Positions 10,145 through 21,991 of a stretch of DNA of 64,000 nucleotides are shown one piece after another; within the stretch, counting starts at the first letter, position 1, and every line of letters begins with the position of its first letter. Source of the DNA: Crocodylus rhombifer (Eukaryota > Chordata > Crocodylia > Crocodylidae); the NCBI GenBank assembly GCA_038503035.1, contig JAVSML010000991.1, positions 186,001-250,000 of the forward strand, in the 5' to 3' direction. The position numbers and the translations under genes were made by a program. The notes under the pieces are model-generated. The model was not told the DNA's origin. It worked only from the letters and a program-made list of their open reading frames with translations, and searched no databases.

Positions 10145-13100
10145 TAGGCCTGTGCGAGAAGGCAGCTATTCGATCCGGCTTTGGATCCAGCCACTTCAAA
10201 TTGCTGACATCCGATCTGGAGCTCCAGATCCTGTTTCTATCTGGCTGAAGCTGCTCCAAAGCTTCAGAACCGCCTCAGCAATCTGGCTATGGGGTATAAT
10301 GGTGAAAAAAAGTTAAATATCAATGAAACATCTATAACTGTTAGGTTTTTTTTGTCTGATTTGGGTGAAATTTGCAGAGGTGGTAGCCTCATCTGAGAGC
10401 ATGAAGCCTGCCACATTAAAAGAAGATAGGTGCAGGAGTTTGGGGGGAGGGAACTGCACCCCAAATTTTTGAAAGCTTGAGTGTGACAACACAGGGGGGT
10501 GAAAACTGCAGGGGTGGCAGCCCCTGGTGAGGCCATGAAGCCTGCCAGATGTCAAGGAGATAAGTGCAGGGGGAGTCTGGCTACTCGGGCCCTGCACCTC
10601 TGGCTGCTGACAGGCAAAACACGTGATGGGGGTGGGTGCTTGTGCGACTCCGTCTCTCTTGGGGCACAGGGGGGTAAAGTCTACTGCAGGCCTGGGTGCT
10701 GAGCCCTGCCAGGCCACAAAGCCTGGTGTCTGTGTGAGTCTGTCTTCTGGGGACCTGTATCTCTGGCTGCTAACAGGCAAAACTCATGCTGTGTGCGTGT
10801 TAAGGTGCACCCTTCCTGGGGCTGGGGCCTCTGCACAACATGGCAGTATGCCCCAGTGAAGCCTCCTCCTCTCCTATAGCCTCAGACCTGGTCCAACACT
10901 TCACATCACAAGAGGTAAAATAACTTAGCTAGCTCAACACCAGTAGCATCAGCAGCAGCCTTGTGGGTACCCAAACAGAACGGTCACAGAGCCTCTCTTT
11001 TTATAAAAGAAATCGACAGCAAGAAGTAAAGATGGTGTGGTGTGTTGGACACATGATGTTACTCATGGTGCAAGATGGCTTGTCCTGTGTTTTTATGTCT
11101 ATGTTTACTATGGGGGGGGGGGGGAAAAGATACTTTTTTGGAAGCTTTAGGGTTGAAAACCCCATTGTCAGGCTAAGGAAGTACCTGCAGTTGGTCCTGG
11201 ATGGAAGGAATAGTAAAGAAACCACACAACGCAGGCAAGAAATCCAGTCAGTGAAAATGGAAATGGAGGCATTGGGGTGAGGGACAGGTTGGGGTGCGGG
11301 GTAGGGGGATGTAGCAGCTCAGGTAAGAGTGCAGAGGTGCTGGGGGTGTCAGACGTCTGGCAAGTCACAGCGTACCAGAATTCCACTGTGCATATTGAGT
11401 CCATGAGTTTCTGTACCTGATGAAGTACAGTTCATAGACCCAGCTCTGAAGAGTGGTTTGTACATTCAAACAAGCACCTAAGCTCATCACCAGAACTGAA
11501 GCCAACTTCCTACAGCTCAAAACACAAAACCTGCCAACTACCTCCACTACCACCACAAACTGCACACCAGAATCTATCAAAGCCAACAAAACCCAACTAC
11601 CTGTGGGGGCACATTCCTCACCAAAAAAACAAAACTCTGCCTCCAGTATTTCAGGGCTGATCTTGAGGGGACAAATTACAATGCAAACCGCTTTTCAGAG
11701 TTGGGCCTATGAACTGCACTTCAGCCTCCTAGATAGCAAGCAGGTGCTGCCTTCTCAGATTTTTACCACAATGATGCTGCTACAAGTGTCTCACATCTTT
11801 GCCACAGCTCAGGTGCCTACGGCAGTTCTGGCAGATGGCAAACCTGGGATCACCTGCCACCTCAAAAATGTTCCCACTCTACACTACTCACCCGCTTCTG
11901 GGTGGAGGATGAGGATCCTGCCTTATCCTGCTTCTCAGCAGGCTGAGGCTGAACAGCAGGAGGAGCTGCCTCAGCTGAGCCACTTGCCTTCACAACCTCA
12001 GCCTCCTCTGAGGTGCTGCTTTTGAGAGGAGACTTGGATCTAGGGGAAATTTGAGGGGTGTGGAGCTCAAACTCTGATTCCCCCACAGCCCCCAGAATTG
12101 CTTGAGCCAACACACTCAGCACCCCTGGTTCCAGCTCCAGCTCCTCCTCTGGCAGTGGGAGGCTCATGCCAAGAGCTGAAATTGGGGTGGAGGAGACAGC
12201 GATTCCACTGCTGGTGCCCACTTCTGGACTGACAGGAAATGGTGCAGGTGCAGGGACCTCAGATGCAGACACCGCTCCCACCGCCTGGCTTCCAGTGGCA
12301 GCACTGATGTCGCGGCTGCTTGGGAAGAGAAGCATCTGTGTTTGGGGATGGGAGAACTTGCAGCTATAGCTCTCCTCCTACCTCCTCCCTGCCCCTTCCA
12401 GAAGACCTGGCACCTGCCTTTCCGTCATGCTTCATATTAGTCTTTCCTGTGCTGCAAGAGATCTGTGCGTGTGTGTCACTCCTTGTGTTATATGTTTTGT
12501 TCCCTCTGTTGCGTGCATGCACTGGACTCTTCTGATTGTTGGCTTCAGTATTAAGAGCTATGTAAAAAGATTGTGTGCTGTCTGTCATCTTCTCCTATGA
12601 ATATCTGATTTTTCTTCTTATAGTATGTGCACGCAATCCCTGTGCCTCCCTGCACAGTGATGGATCATGCTGGCAGGGAAAAAAAAAATACAGCTTTTTT
12701 TTCCACAGTTTGCAAGAACAAAAAAAAAGTGCAAATATAAATTGAAAGAAATGAATTGAATAGTACTAAGAGATGCTAAGCTAAGCTAAATCTTACACAA
12801 TCCTTTTAACAACAAAAAGAAGCAGGCAAGTTCAGCTACTGAGTAAAGCAATGTAGGCTGAGCTGACTGTCTGCTAGGGTACCTTTCCTCATGCAGTTAG
12901 GGTACCTTTCCTCACTGACAGAGAACAAGCTTACAAGAAGATACAACACACCTGCAAACAGAGGCTTTTATGCTGTTTCTAGGTCCCTTCCCCCAGGCAC
13001 TGTCACTGGAAAGGCAGCCAGGGAGAAATCTCTCTCACTGGCCACCTACACATGTCAGTCTTCGCCCACTACTTCCACCCCCCGCACCTTTCACTTTCAG

Positions 13101-13212
13101 CCTCCGAAGCATTCAAAGCTTTTCTGAAGTGCTGAATAAGCCAGTGCTGCTCTCCAGACATGCTGCTTCAGCTTCCAAAGCAGCCCTGGATCCGAAGCCT
13201 TGCACAGCCCTA
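10145..13212 (-). mobile_element. hAT transposon, about 3.1 kb, with BED-finger transposase relic
   Basis: The left end TAGGCCTGTGCGAG and the complement of the right end, TAGGGCTGTGCAAGG, form an imperfect terminal repeat that continues into a shared GGATCC-containing block. The flanks are CTAAACAG (10137-10144) and GTAAAACAG (13213-13221), which look like an 8-bp target duplication with one extra A. The same TAGGGYTGTGCRAA end and the same internal unit (GCCTGCCA followed by AGATAAGTGCAGG) occur in the element at 30376. This copy therefore appears to be a longer relative that kept part of a transposase (11700-12335, minus). Confidence 0.75.
11700..12335 (-). pseudogene. Decayed hAT transposase N-terminus with BED zinc finger
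   Basis: The minus-strand frame from 12335 to 11862 starts at an ATG and encodes about 157 residues rich in Ser, Pro, Ala and Glu, ending VSSVEWEHF before a stop. One frame shift later the reading resumes at about 11863 with DPRFAICQNCRRHLSCGKDV. This carries the Cys-x2-Cys pair of a BED finger followed by HLS. About 20 codons on, LRRQH supplies the likely His-containing half, after a second shift. BED fingers are the DNA-binding domains of hAT transposases, and a low-complexity N-terminal tail before the finger is common in the family. No dimerisation or catalytic region is recognised. It is a pseudogene. A domesticated gene is unlikely because of the in-frame stop and two shifts. Confidence 0.6.
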
Positions 13213-13221
13213 GTAAAACAG

Positions 13222-14700
13222 CAGGTTTAATGTCATTAAAATGAAGGGCTCAATAACTTAGTCAGTGCAAGAGAATAAACACATATCCCCAGTGGGACAC
13301 ATGAGAAGCTACCTGGGTTTATACTGCAGGAGTGATTAACCCACCTACTACTTAAACAAAACAAACCCCACATGCCACCCTTCAGTTAGGGACATAAATT
13401 TACACTAACTGGTATAAGTTATTAGAAATTGGTTTAAACCTGTAATGCAACAGAAGTTCAGTACACATAAACCACTTTCAAAATGGCCAATACCGATTTA
13501 AGATATACCTGAAAGGATGTAATATCAGACTTAACCAACTGAAGTTAAATCAACGGCTTTGGCCCAAGCCATCTGCTCCAGCCAAGCAGGGAGGCATACT
13601 CTAGTGCTCTCTGGCTTTGGCCCTAAGCCACTGCAGGCACATGGCTGCCTGTCTTTTCACTTGCTTGGTAGTTCAATCTACACAGCTTAGACTAACTTGA
13701 AGACTGAATCAATTCAGCCCCAGGTTTTTTTGACTATCTGTACTAAGCCTTCATGTTTAGAAACTGCATCAAGAACATCTCCCTAGAAGTGACAAGTTTT
13801 AAATTTTTCATTTGTTCCATGTTTCATAATCATTGTATTGAGCCCAGACCTGAAATGTTAAAAAAAGAAGAGCCCCACAAGCTGTTCTACAGAATGCACC
13901 AGGACTACTCATGATATTACAAAAAGGGATTCCTGCCCCCCCTTTATTATGAGCTAATCAAAACACCCTAGTTTTTAAGACTGCTTTCCAAAAGCGTTCC
14001 ATTTCTTTTGAAATGCATATCACAAAGTAATCTGCTCCAATTCCTAGCTGTAACTGCCATCTAGTTATTACTGTTTTAGCTGGAAGAGTGAAAACAGTTT
14101 GTGGCCTTTAAAGCTGGCAGTGTCAATGACATTTAAGAACATCAATCTTCTTTCCCTCACATCTCACTTGCAGGCTTTCCCATGATTTACCTCAAAGGAG
14201 AAAGTCTCAACACAGACTCTCTCTCAGCTTCCTTTCCTATTTTAAGTCTCTAGACCAGTGCTTTGCAATTCCATGATCAGACTAGGAAAATAGGAGGTTG
14301 ACTAATATACTCTTATAAATTCCCATAGACAGGGTATAGCAATATGATAATTCACTGTAGTCAGTAAGTCAGTAGGCTGCAGAGGAATTGTTCTAATTAC
14401 ATAGATATAATGATTTTGATCATACTGGATTTTCATTCTGTTCCCTCTCTCACCAACTCCCCCCCACCCCAAACACCATTTTTGATTAATTAGATGAGAG
14501 CGGCATCTGAACAAGTAGCTCAGCATACTTCATACAAGGTGTTTTTAAAAAATGTAGGTTAGCTTAAGAAGATGCTGTTATATATAAAAGGAGGGCCAAG
14601 TCCTGCTGAGGAGTTCCATTCCTGCTCAATAACTGCAGGATCAGGTCCTATCTCCAACCAACCAACACAAATGCAGGACAGATAGATCAGGGCTGATATA
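13222..14700. other. Unassigned noncoding stretch
   Basis: No transposon end, gene or RNA recognised. A phrase at 14590-14650 (AAGTCCTGCTGAGGAGTTCC) resembles ancient reptile repeats but is too short to call. Confidence 0.35.
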
Positions 14701-14705
14701 AGAGT

Positions 14706-14720
14706 GAGAGAGAGAGAGAC
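14706..14720. repeat. (GA)n microsatellite
   Basis: A short run of GA dinucleotides. Confidence 0.7.
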
Positions 14721-14995
14721 ATCAAGTCAGCTTTAGAAACCTTCCTTTCATGCTTCTCCTTTTTATTCATGCGAATAAGCAGCATAAATGTATATCTTAA
14801 TGTATTAAACCTAGATGCCTATTATTAGGCATAAGCACCTGTTGTGTTGCATATTGATCATTCGTCCTGAATAACATGAAGGGCATATTATAAACTTGTG
14901 TGGCAGTGCTTGTGCAGACAAAAAAACAACAACTCTCCCCTGAAGTCAAGGGGACTGGAGAAAGAAAGGAAAGAGTGAAAGGTAAAAGGGGGAAA

Positions 14996-15036
14996 CCACA
15001 CACACACATATACACACACACACACACATATACACA
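14996..15036. repeat. (CA)n microsatellite with TATA interruptions
   Basis: Alternating CA dinucleotides, interrupted twice by ATAT, over about 40 bases. It explains the overlapping Thr/His and Cys/Val frames. Confidence 0.9.
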
Positions 15037-15039
15037 GGG

Positions 15040-16338
15040 AAAGGAAAAAAAGATTAGCAGGGAACTTCTGCACGAGAGACAGTAAATGGAACTGAAGGCA
15101 GCTAAGAGCCAGGAAAGGCAGCTAAAAATAGGGCTTGACAGGTTAAGAGTCTTCACAGAGGACTGGATGTTCTGTGGTTTTAGGAGGCTAGTCTTTTATT
15201 TGATGTTCTGTCAGGTAAGAAATACTCTATTTGACATTTTAAAATTAATATGCAATGTGGGGGAAAAACAGAAATTCATTTAAAAACTCAATTTATTCCA
15301 AGTCAAATAATTTCTGTAACTGTTCCCACATAGCATGGTGATATGAGTAATTACAGCTGGATAAAGACTTAAATTCTAGTATAACTTGCTTTCTTCTTCC
15401 TTCAATTCCAAGCTTTTTAAAATTTTTATCCATTTTCCAGCTGTTTCAGTCCATGTTTTTCTGCAGACATGGTACCAAAAAAACCCAGAATTCAACGATA
15501 AAATATTTTATAGGAACATTAAACTTATAGAAGTTGAGTATCGTATATATGTATATGTTAATTTCATCACCTGTCCAGAATTCAATTATTACATTGTTAA
15601 GAATTTATTTATTTATTTTTAAGAAGTTGAAGTCACTTATGAGAATAATTCCACTGATTCTCTAAGCATTTTCACAAGCTATTTGAATCTACCATGTCAC
15701 TTACAAGAGTGAAAATTAAGAGTTATTTTATTTGTAGAGTACAAATAGTCAGAAGTTTGGTGGAAATGTAGTGTTTGGAGTCTGATGGCATAATATCTTC
15801 TTATCTAGAAAGAGAATAGGCATAGAACAGAACTGTACAGTATCCCTTCACTAGATTAGCAGGGTTCTTAAACCAGTGCTGAAGCAAGGAGGAGTCAGTA
15901 GGCATGGGATCTGGGACACCAGTTAGGAAAAAAAAAAAAAAAACTTCTCATCCAGAAAGAGAATTAAAGGCAACAGATGCCATAGAAAAGGTGCCAGGGT
16001 TTAAAGTGAGAGGAAGGAGAGCAATACAATGCAAACATGTCAGAGAACAAACAATAGAACTGACCCAGAAGAATAGCTTTGAGTTGTTCAACAAAGCTAA
16101 GGTGAACTAGACAATGACATGGCTAAATACAGAGGGGAACGTTCATAGGAGCCAGTAGTTCAGAGATAAGTTTAACTACTTGTTTCAACAGGCAGGCTCT
16201 GAAAGGGGAACAAGACCTTTGAAGTTCTGAGAGAAAAGACAAAACTGCAAAATCCAGGGTGAACAGTTCTGATTCCTAACCCCTCTCAGGGGCATTTTCC
16301 TTAGCAATTCTCAGGCTGTCAGCAGCAAAAACACCAAT
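15040..16338. other. Unassigned AT-rich stretch
   Basis: AT-rich with a short poly-A run near 15927. The 68-codon frame at 15904-16110 begins beside that run and shows no domain. Confidence 0.35.
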
Positions 16339-16374
16339 TCCCCCCCCCCCCCTCGCCCCCAACCCCCTCCCCCA
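16339..16374. repeat. Poly-C tract with interruptions
   Basis: About 35 bases that are almost all C, interrupted by T, G and AA. The complementary strand is G-rich. Confidence 0.9.
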
Positions 16375-16944
16375 AACAAACAAAACCCCTCTTATAACTG
16401 AGAGCATCTGAAGCACAGGAACAACCAAACCAGGTAACATCCACTGTATGAAGTAACTACAGTACCAGGAGGTATGCTCAGGAGTCCAGAGTCAATTACA
16501 GCAGTTTTGTATGGCTAATTAGTGCTCCTTCTTGTGCAAACGTGAAAGAGGACAAATAGTTAAACGGAAAGAGTTAAGATTAGGGGCACTTTCTACAGAG
16601 ATTGTTATTTTCAATTAATAAGAGTCTATGTTTCACAATACAAATTATAGACTGTTTAATAGATCCTCAACCCAAGTTATGAAGTTACAGGGATTTCTTC
16701 AAGGAATTGGAATTAATCCCCATGTATTCCCCCATGCCCTTTCATTTAACCCTTTTGAATTTCTCTCAAGGAAAAAAAGAAAGTCTTTCACAACTTAAAA
16801 TTCAAAAAACTTATGAACAAAAGTCTTCACATTTTGGAGACCCAGGGTTTGCATCCACTTATTAATGGAGTTATGAAAAATTATGGCTGATAAAAACACA
16901 GAAAAAGGCACAGGAAACCACCATTTGTACCACTGGAATTGCTT

Positions 16945-17035
16945 CTGTTTGAAATCAATGCAAGGTTAGCACTGCAGCAATTATTGCTTATTGGCTGTTT
17001 GAAATCAATGCAAGGTTAGCACTGCAGCTTATTGG
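16945..17035. repeat. Two-copy tandem duplication, 50-bp period
   Basis: CTGTTTGAAATCAATGCAAG begins at 16945 and again at 16995. The copies are identical for at least 37 bases and share the following CTTATTGGCTG except for a small deletion in the second. The near identity suggests a recent local duplication. Confidence 0.9.
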
Positions 17036-18947
17036 CTGGTGTAGCAAAGGCTATGAAGTTGCAACTAAAAGTTTCCCCTATTTCGTGCATTTACACCTCA
17101 TGTGGGATGAGGCTACCTACTGCACAGCCACATCCTGCATGAGCTATAAATCCACAATTTCCACCACCCCCCCGCAACCCCGCAGGGCTCTACAACATGT
17201 TCAAAGCCTGGCAGCCAATGACCCGTCTTTTCCACAAGAAGGAATTTTAAAAGCAGAAGTTTACTACTTAGAATGGGATGGATTAGGTGGAACACATTTA
17301 GTATTTGATCATGTTTTCATACAAACACAAAAAACATTATAAGACACATATTTTATACTACAATACAGCTACAAAAAAAAAAAAAAAAAAAAGACTTATT
17401 ATCAAATGCCTAGAAGGTCAGAAAAATGCTTCCAGTTCCTCTTCCTGCCATTAGCTTTCAGACAGCCCTGGATTTGAACACTTCTCAATAGTTTGTCATA
17501 CCATCTTCTTCTATCACAATATCTCCTTTGGATATAAGATCCTGTATTCCCAGTCTTCAGCAGCATACATCCAGGAAGGAAAGACCCCATCCTACAGCTG
17601 ATTTCAGTAGGAGTCTGCCCTTCTTCCATTTAAGGAATAACCTGCCCAAGGTGCAGCAAGTTGATAGCCCTCTTCCCTATCTGGTGTGGGGCTTGTTTAC
17701 CACAGTACAATACTGTACCTTAAATTTAAAAAGGTAGAAATATTTAAAGTCACTTTGTAATAAAAACTAGCAAAACCTCCTTGAACCTCAGAAAGGATTA
17801 ATCAGATGTATGCTGCTGGATTCTATAACAGGCTAGATTTAATTAACATCATTTTGCTGCATACATGTCAAAAGCAACAAGAAAATTTTATACCAAAGTG
17901 CCAGTTTTAAATGAATTGCTAGGCATGCAGCAAACTACACTCAACAGCACTTCCCGTTTACACAGCATCTTCACACACAAAAAGTATTAATTTACTTTGC
18001 AAGATATTTTTTAAAATGGGCACAGAGTGACTATTACCAAAATCCAGTTTATCCACACCTCAGACCTTCGGAAACTTTCAAAACAGATCTAAGTTTTATG
18101 CCTCTCTCCCATGCCTAGTATATTCTACGTAACATGAAGAAAACTAGCAAACCAAATATCACTTTCTTTGGTCAGAGTTATTCTTAACTCCTTCTGTTTT
18201 CACTGTGGAGAATAAAATACAAGATTAACTGGACCAGCAAGAGAAAAGCAGCAAGAATATGACTCTGTAACCTAGTATCTCAAGGACCTGGAACAGTCCC
18301 CCAAGAAAGGGAAGACCTTGGTTCCAGTTCCTCTTTCAAGGACAGTTTGTGTGTTCTATATCAAACAGTCACTGGATAAGAGACATACAAATAAAGAGGA
18401 AAGAGTGAAATACAAATCTCATTCCACTTAAGTGGGTACTTTCCACCCAAGTGAGCACAAGAACTGATGGGACAGTTACAACTCTTCTCTTTCTGGATGA
18501 AACCACCTTGCTTTCTTTTCCTCACAATAGCATAGCTTTAGATGGAGGAACTGAGAGTACTCGCACCTCAAAAACAATATTTACCCTGATAGATGGGGCA
18601 CTCTCCAGGAAGGTCAGAAATATGGGTTTGAGTTCCTTTATGCAGGGGAGGGAATACTTTAATTACTATGTATATAAAAGGGGTAGTACTACTGCCACCA
18701 GGAGTGCAGTACACTAATTAAAGCATCGCACTTTAACCTCTAGAGGTGTGAATTTGAGTTACATACCAGACTTGCACCAGATGTTCCCTCAGTTGATCCC
18801 AAAATGAATGGGGACCTGGTCAGTCAGGCCATACTGTTAAAGGTGGCTGAGTGAGGTCTGGTACATCCCTGCCTTTGGCTACAGAAGATGGCATCTAGGA
18901 TCAAACAAGCTTTAAAGAAAAACAAAAAACAAACAAACAAAACCCAC
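17036..18947. other. Mostly unassigned; poly-A at 17373-17392 and a weak SINE-like phrase near 18720
   Basis: No gene recognised. A pure A run lies at 17373-17392. Positions 18718-18765 contain AGAGGTGTGAATTTGAGTTA, faintly like a tRNA B box, but without a convincing A box or tail. Confidence 0.3.
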
Positions 18948-19774
18948 TGTCACAGAATGGGGCCCTACAGGATGGCCATGATCTCCCCAAGGCCCTCTTA
19001 CTGTGCCAAGTTGGCCCAATGGGCACCCTCTATTCTCACCCACCACATCTTTGATGGTATGAATGATAGGGAGGCTGCCTTTAAGTCCTCTTGGACACTG
19101 TCTTGATTGATTCTCTGGACCCTGTGGATTTCCAGACCTCTAGTGGGTCCTGCTCCAATATATAGATGTTACAACAGGTGTTTGAGGCACCCCAGCCTTA
19201 TGGGCTACGCATGGCTCCAACCACCCCTTTACCATGCCCCAAGCCTCGCAGATGGTACCGATGTTGTTTGGTCTGGGCCTTGCTGTAAATTTGGCCCCCT
19301 TGTCCTCTCTGGCACTGGGGTCCCCACACTGCCATGGTCCCCTATGAGGCCTCCTCCATCCCCTGATAGCCTCACCCAAACCACCAGTCTTATACAACAA
19401 TAAACAAAACACAAGTCCCTGGGCTATAACATATATTCAAGCCACCCAGCTATAACATCATTCAAACCCTACCGGGGAATGCTTCATCCCTCAACAGTGT
19501 CAGAAGCTGCTCCTGCAGTCAGGCCTCTCCCCTTTGCTTGCTCTGGGAGAGCTCCTTCCCCCTTGGCTGCTGGCAGGGAATTACCTTCCTGGCCTCAACC
19601 CTGGGGCTTATATATGAGCCAGGCTCTGCCCCTTCTGGTCAGCTGATCACTGACAGGTGTGAGCCACCAACTTGTTCTGGCTGCCCTGGTAACTCGCAGC
19701 TGGGGCTTCCAATTCACCACTAGGGCTCTTCCCCTAGCAGTTTCAGCTCTTTAAAGTAGCAGGCAACTACTACA
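18948..19774. mobile_element. LTR-like element bounded by TG and CA
   Basis: The block starts TGTCACAG and ends CTACTACA, so it has LTR-style TG...CA ends. It is flanked by ACCCAC (18942-18947) and ACCAAC (19775-19780), which match at five of six positions. It is richer in GC than its surroundings and contains AATAAA at 19399. A TATA-like TTATATATGAG near 19608 could serve either strand, so orientation is not settled. Length (827 bp) suits a solo LTR. The alternative is an unrelated interspersed repeat. Confidence 0.5.
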
Positions 19775-19780
19775 ACCAAC

Positions 19781-20813
19781 TTTTAAAGAAAGTAAAACCA
19801 ATTGCTATATTTTATGTATATTTGGTGCACTCTGAGATTGCCTACCAAATCAAACTCTGCTTGGAACTTGGACTTGTGATTTCATTAATATTCCTTCTCA
19901 GTCCTATTTTATGTGCCCAACTGTTTGCTTTTTTTGGAGGGGGTGGAGAGAGAGGTGGTGAGGGAGAGGGTCTGGGATCAGCAACCAAGTGACTAAGGAA
20001 ATCTGTTGTCAAACATAGAATTTAACCCAAATTTCAAAAGTTCAAGGTTTGAACCTTAACCAGGAGACCATCCTTTCTTCCAGTACCATACAGGAAGAAA
20101 CATTATCAAACTTAAAACCCAGAGTGCAAGGACACACTGTATATTTAATATGCTTCTAAATGACTACCTCCGTTTTATTTTGCTATGCTTTTCATGTTAT
20201 AATCTCTAAACTACTACATGTATACTGAAACTTTTCTTAAACATTGTAAAAGGATACATGAACAAATTGATACATTCACATTTGCTCCAGTGCCTTTAAG
20301 CACTTTCACTCTTTATTGCCATGTAGCCCTTAGATGAAAAAAAAAGTCTAATGATGTTAGCTTGTTTATAAAATGCATATTTCATTCCATCTAGCCCCAG
20401 TAACTCCCAGTAGGCACTATGCTTTCTAATACTCCCTTTTGGATTAATCTCAGTTATTAACCTCTTTCTTCTTTCTATCTTATCTTGCAATTTATTTGCC
20501 TGCCAAAGCACTTTATTGCTACATTATATCTTTGACGTTTCTTTTTTAGGGGTTTATCCTGCTCTCTTTCTTTACACATGAAATAAACTCTATGATCAGA
20601 ATTTTTGCAGGGCATTTTTGGCACATTAGTACCCAATATAAAGGCAAAATAGCAGGAGTAATTATACATTTTCCATAAGTTGCAAGCCTAGATGATTTGA
20701 ATTCTCAGTAGTGAAAGCATTTTCTAGATTGGGAAGGGAAAGACGACATTGTACCCTACCCTTTATGCCACTTGTCCTTAACTGGTATGGTTTTTTTCAG
20801 GGACTCTGCAGAG
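19781..20813. other. Unassigned noncoding stretch
   Basis: AT-rich sequence. Minus-strand frames at 20296-20511 and 20475-20669 have no recognisable domain. Confidence 0.35.
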
Positions 20814-21991
20814 CAGGAGCAGGCAATTATTTCATCTGGAAGGCCGTTTAATGCGTTTTGGTGAGCTGTTGAGGGCTACATGGGTAGCCCCATACCTTGA
20901 CAGTTGCCCTGATTCCTGGTCACTGTCTTGAGACCACAAGTCCTGCCCCTAACCCCTGACCTTTGCCCCCTGGAAATACTTGTTTTGGGAGGGGGGCTTA
21001 CCATCTTAGAACCATAAAAAAAACAAATCATACATTAAAAGTCAAACACCTACTATAACATATTTTCATTTTGTTACAAAAATGTTTTTGTCATGATTTG
21101 TTTTTGCATATCATATGCATAGGTGATTGCATAACCCGAACGAAGTCTTAGTCTTGTATATTATATGGGGGGTGTGGTTGGGGATCTGTGGGAGGTATGT
21201 GTGTGTGTGTAGGGTGGGGTGTGGGTTGTGTGTGTATGGTGGTGTGTGTGTGTGTGTATGGTGGGGTATGCATGTGTGTGTGCATGTGAATGGTGGTGTG
21301 TGGGGTGTTTATGTATGGTGGAGTGTGGGGAGGTTTGAAGGGGTGTGGCTGTGCGGAGAGGCAATAGGGTATGTTGGGGATAAATGTGGGGATTGTGGAG
21401 CAGGATGTGGGCGTGTGACATTTGTGGGGTGTGAGGGAGGGTAGGGGGGGTATGAGGGAGTGTGGCGACTCCCCCCCATACTCCCCTTCAAGCATGCAGC
21501 CTTGCCATCAGCAACAGCAGCAGTAGCAGGCAGGGACACTCGGAGCACTTGTTCCTGATGCAGCATGGCTCCAGCCAGCATGGCACATCACTGAGAGGAG
21601 TGCAGCCCACTCAGCTGGGCTGTCTCTTTCACTGGGGTTCCATGGGAACGTACATTTCCCAGGCTTGTGTGCCAGTGAAGGGAAGTCCCACGCACTGGAG
21701 CCAGCTGCCTTCCCCACCCCCTGCCATGCAGGTCCTGGGACTCTATAAGCAAGCACAGGCTGGGGCTCCCCTTCACTTCTGGTGGAGTCCTGGGACCTGC
21801 ACAGCAGGGGGGCATGGAAGGCAGCTGGCTCCAGCATATGGGGCTTCCCCCAGTGGCATGTGCACAGGAACTGTACCTGTATGGCACGGAGCTCTGGTGA
21901 TAGAGGCTACACTTTTCTCCCCCATGTGCAGTGGTAGCTGGAGCCACGTGCCACCAGATCTGGCCCACGGGCCACATTTTGCACACCCCTG
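20814..21991. mobile_element. hAT-like element with GC-rich interior
   Basis: The left edge CAGGAGCAGGCAATTATTTC and the complement of the right edge, CAGGGGTGTGCAAAATGTGG, form a diverged terminal repeat of the CAGGGGTGGGCAA type common in hAT elements; both continue into GGCC-rich sequence. The flanking octamers CTGCAGAG and CTACAAAA match at five of eight positions, and two of the three mismatches sit at G/A sites. The interior holds a GT-rich minisatellite and a GC-rich part whose 232-codon open frame (21462-22160) shows no domain. Confidence 0.55.
21168..21470 (+). repeat. GT/GGT-rich minisatellite
   Basis: About 300 bases of diverged units built from TGTGTGTG, GGTGTG and TATGG, with one strand almost free of C. 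Alternating purine-pyrimidine runs of up to about 18 bases occur. It accounts for the His/Thr/Pro-rich minus-strand frames here. Confidence 0.85.

Noticed and set aside
18718..18765. Possible tRNA gene or SINE
   Set aside because: Only a weak B-box-like phrase is present; no cloverleaf or A box could be drawn.
21148..21495. His/Thr/Pro-rich minus-strand protein
   Set aside because: It is a simple translation of the GT-rich minisatellite.
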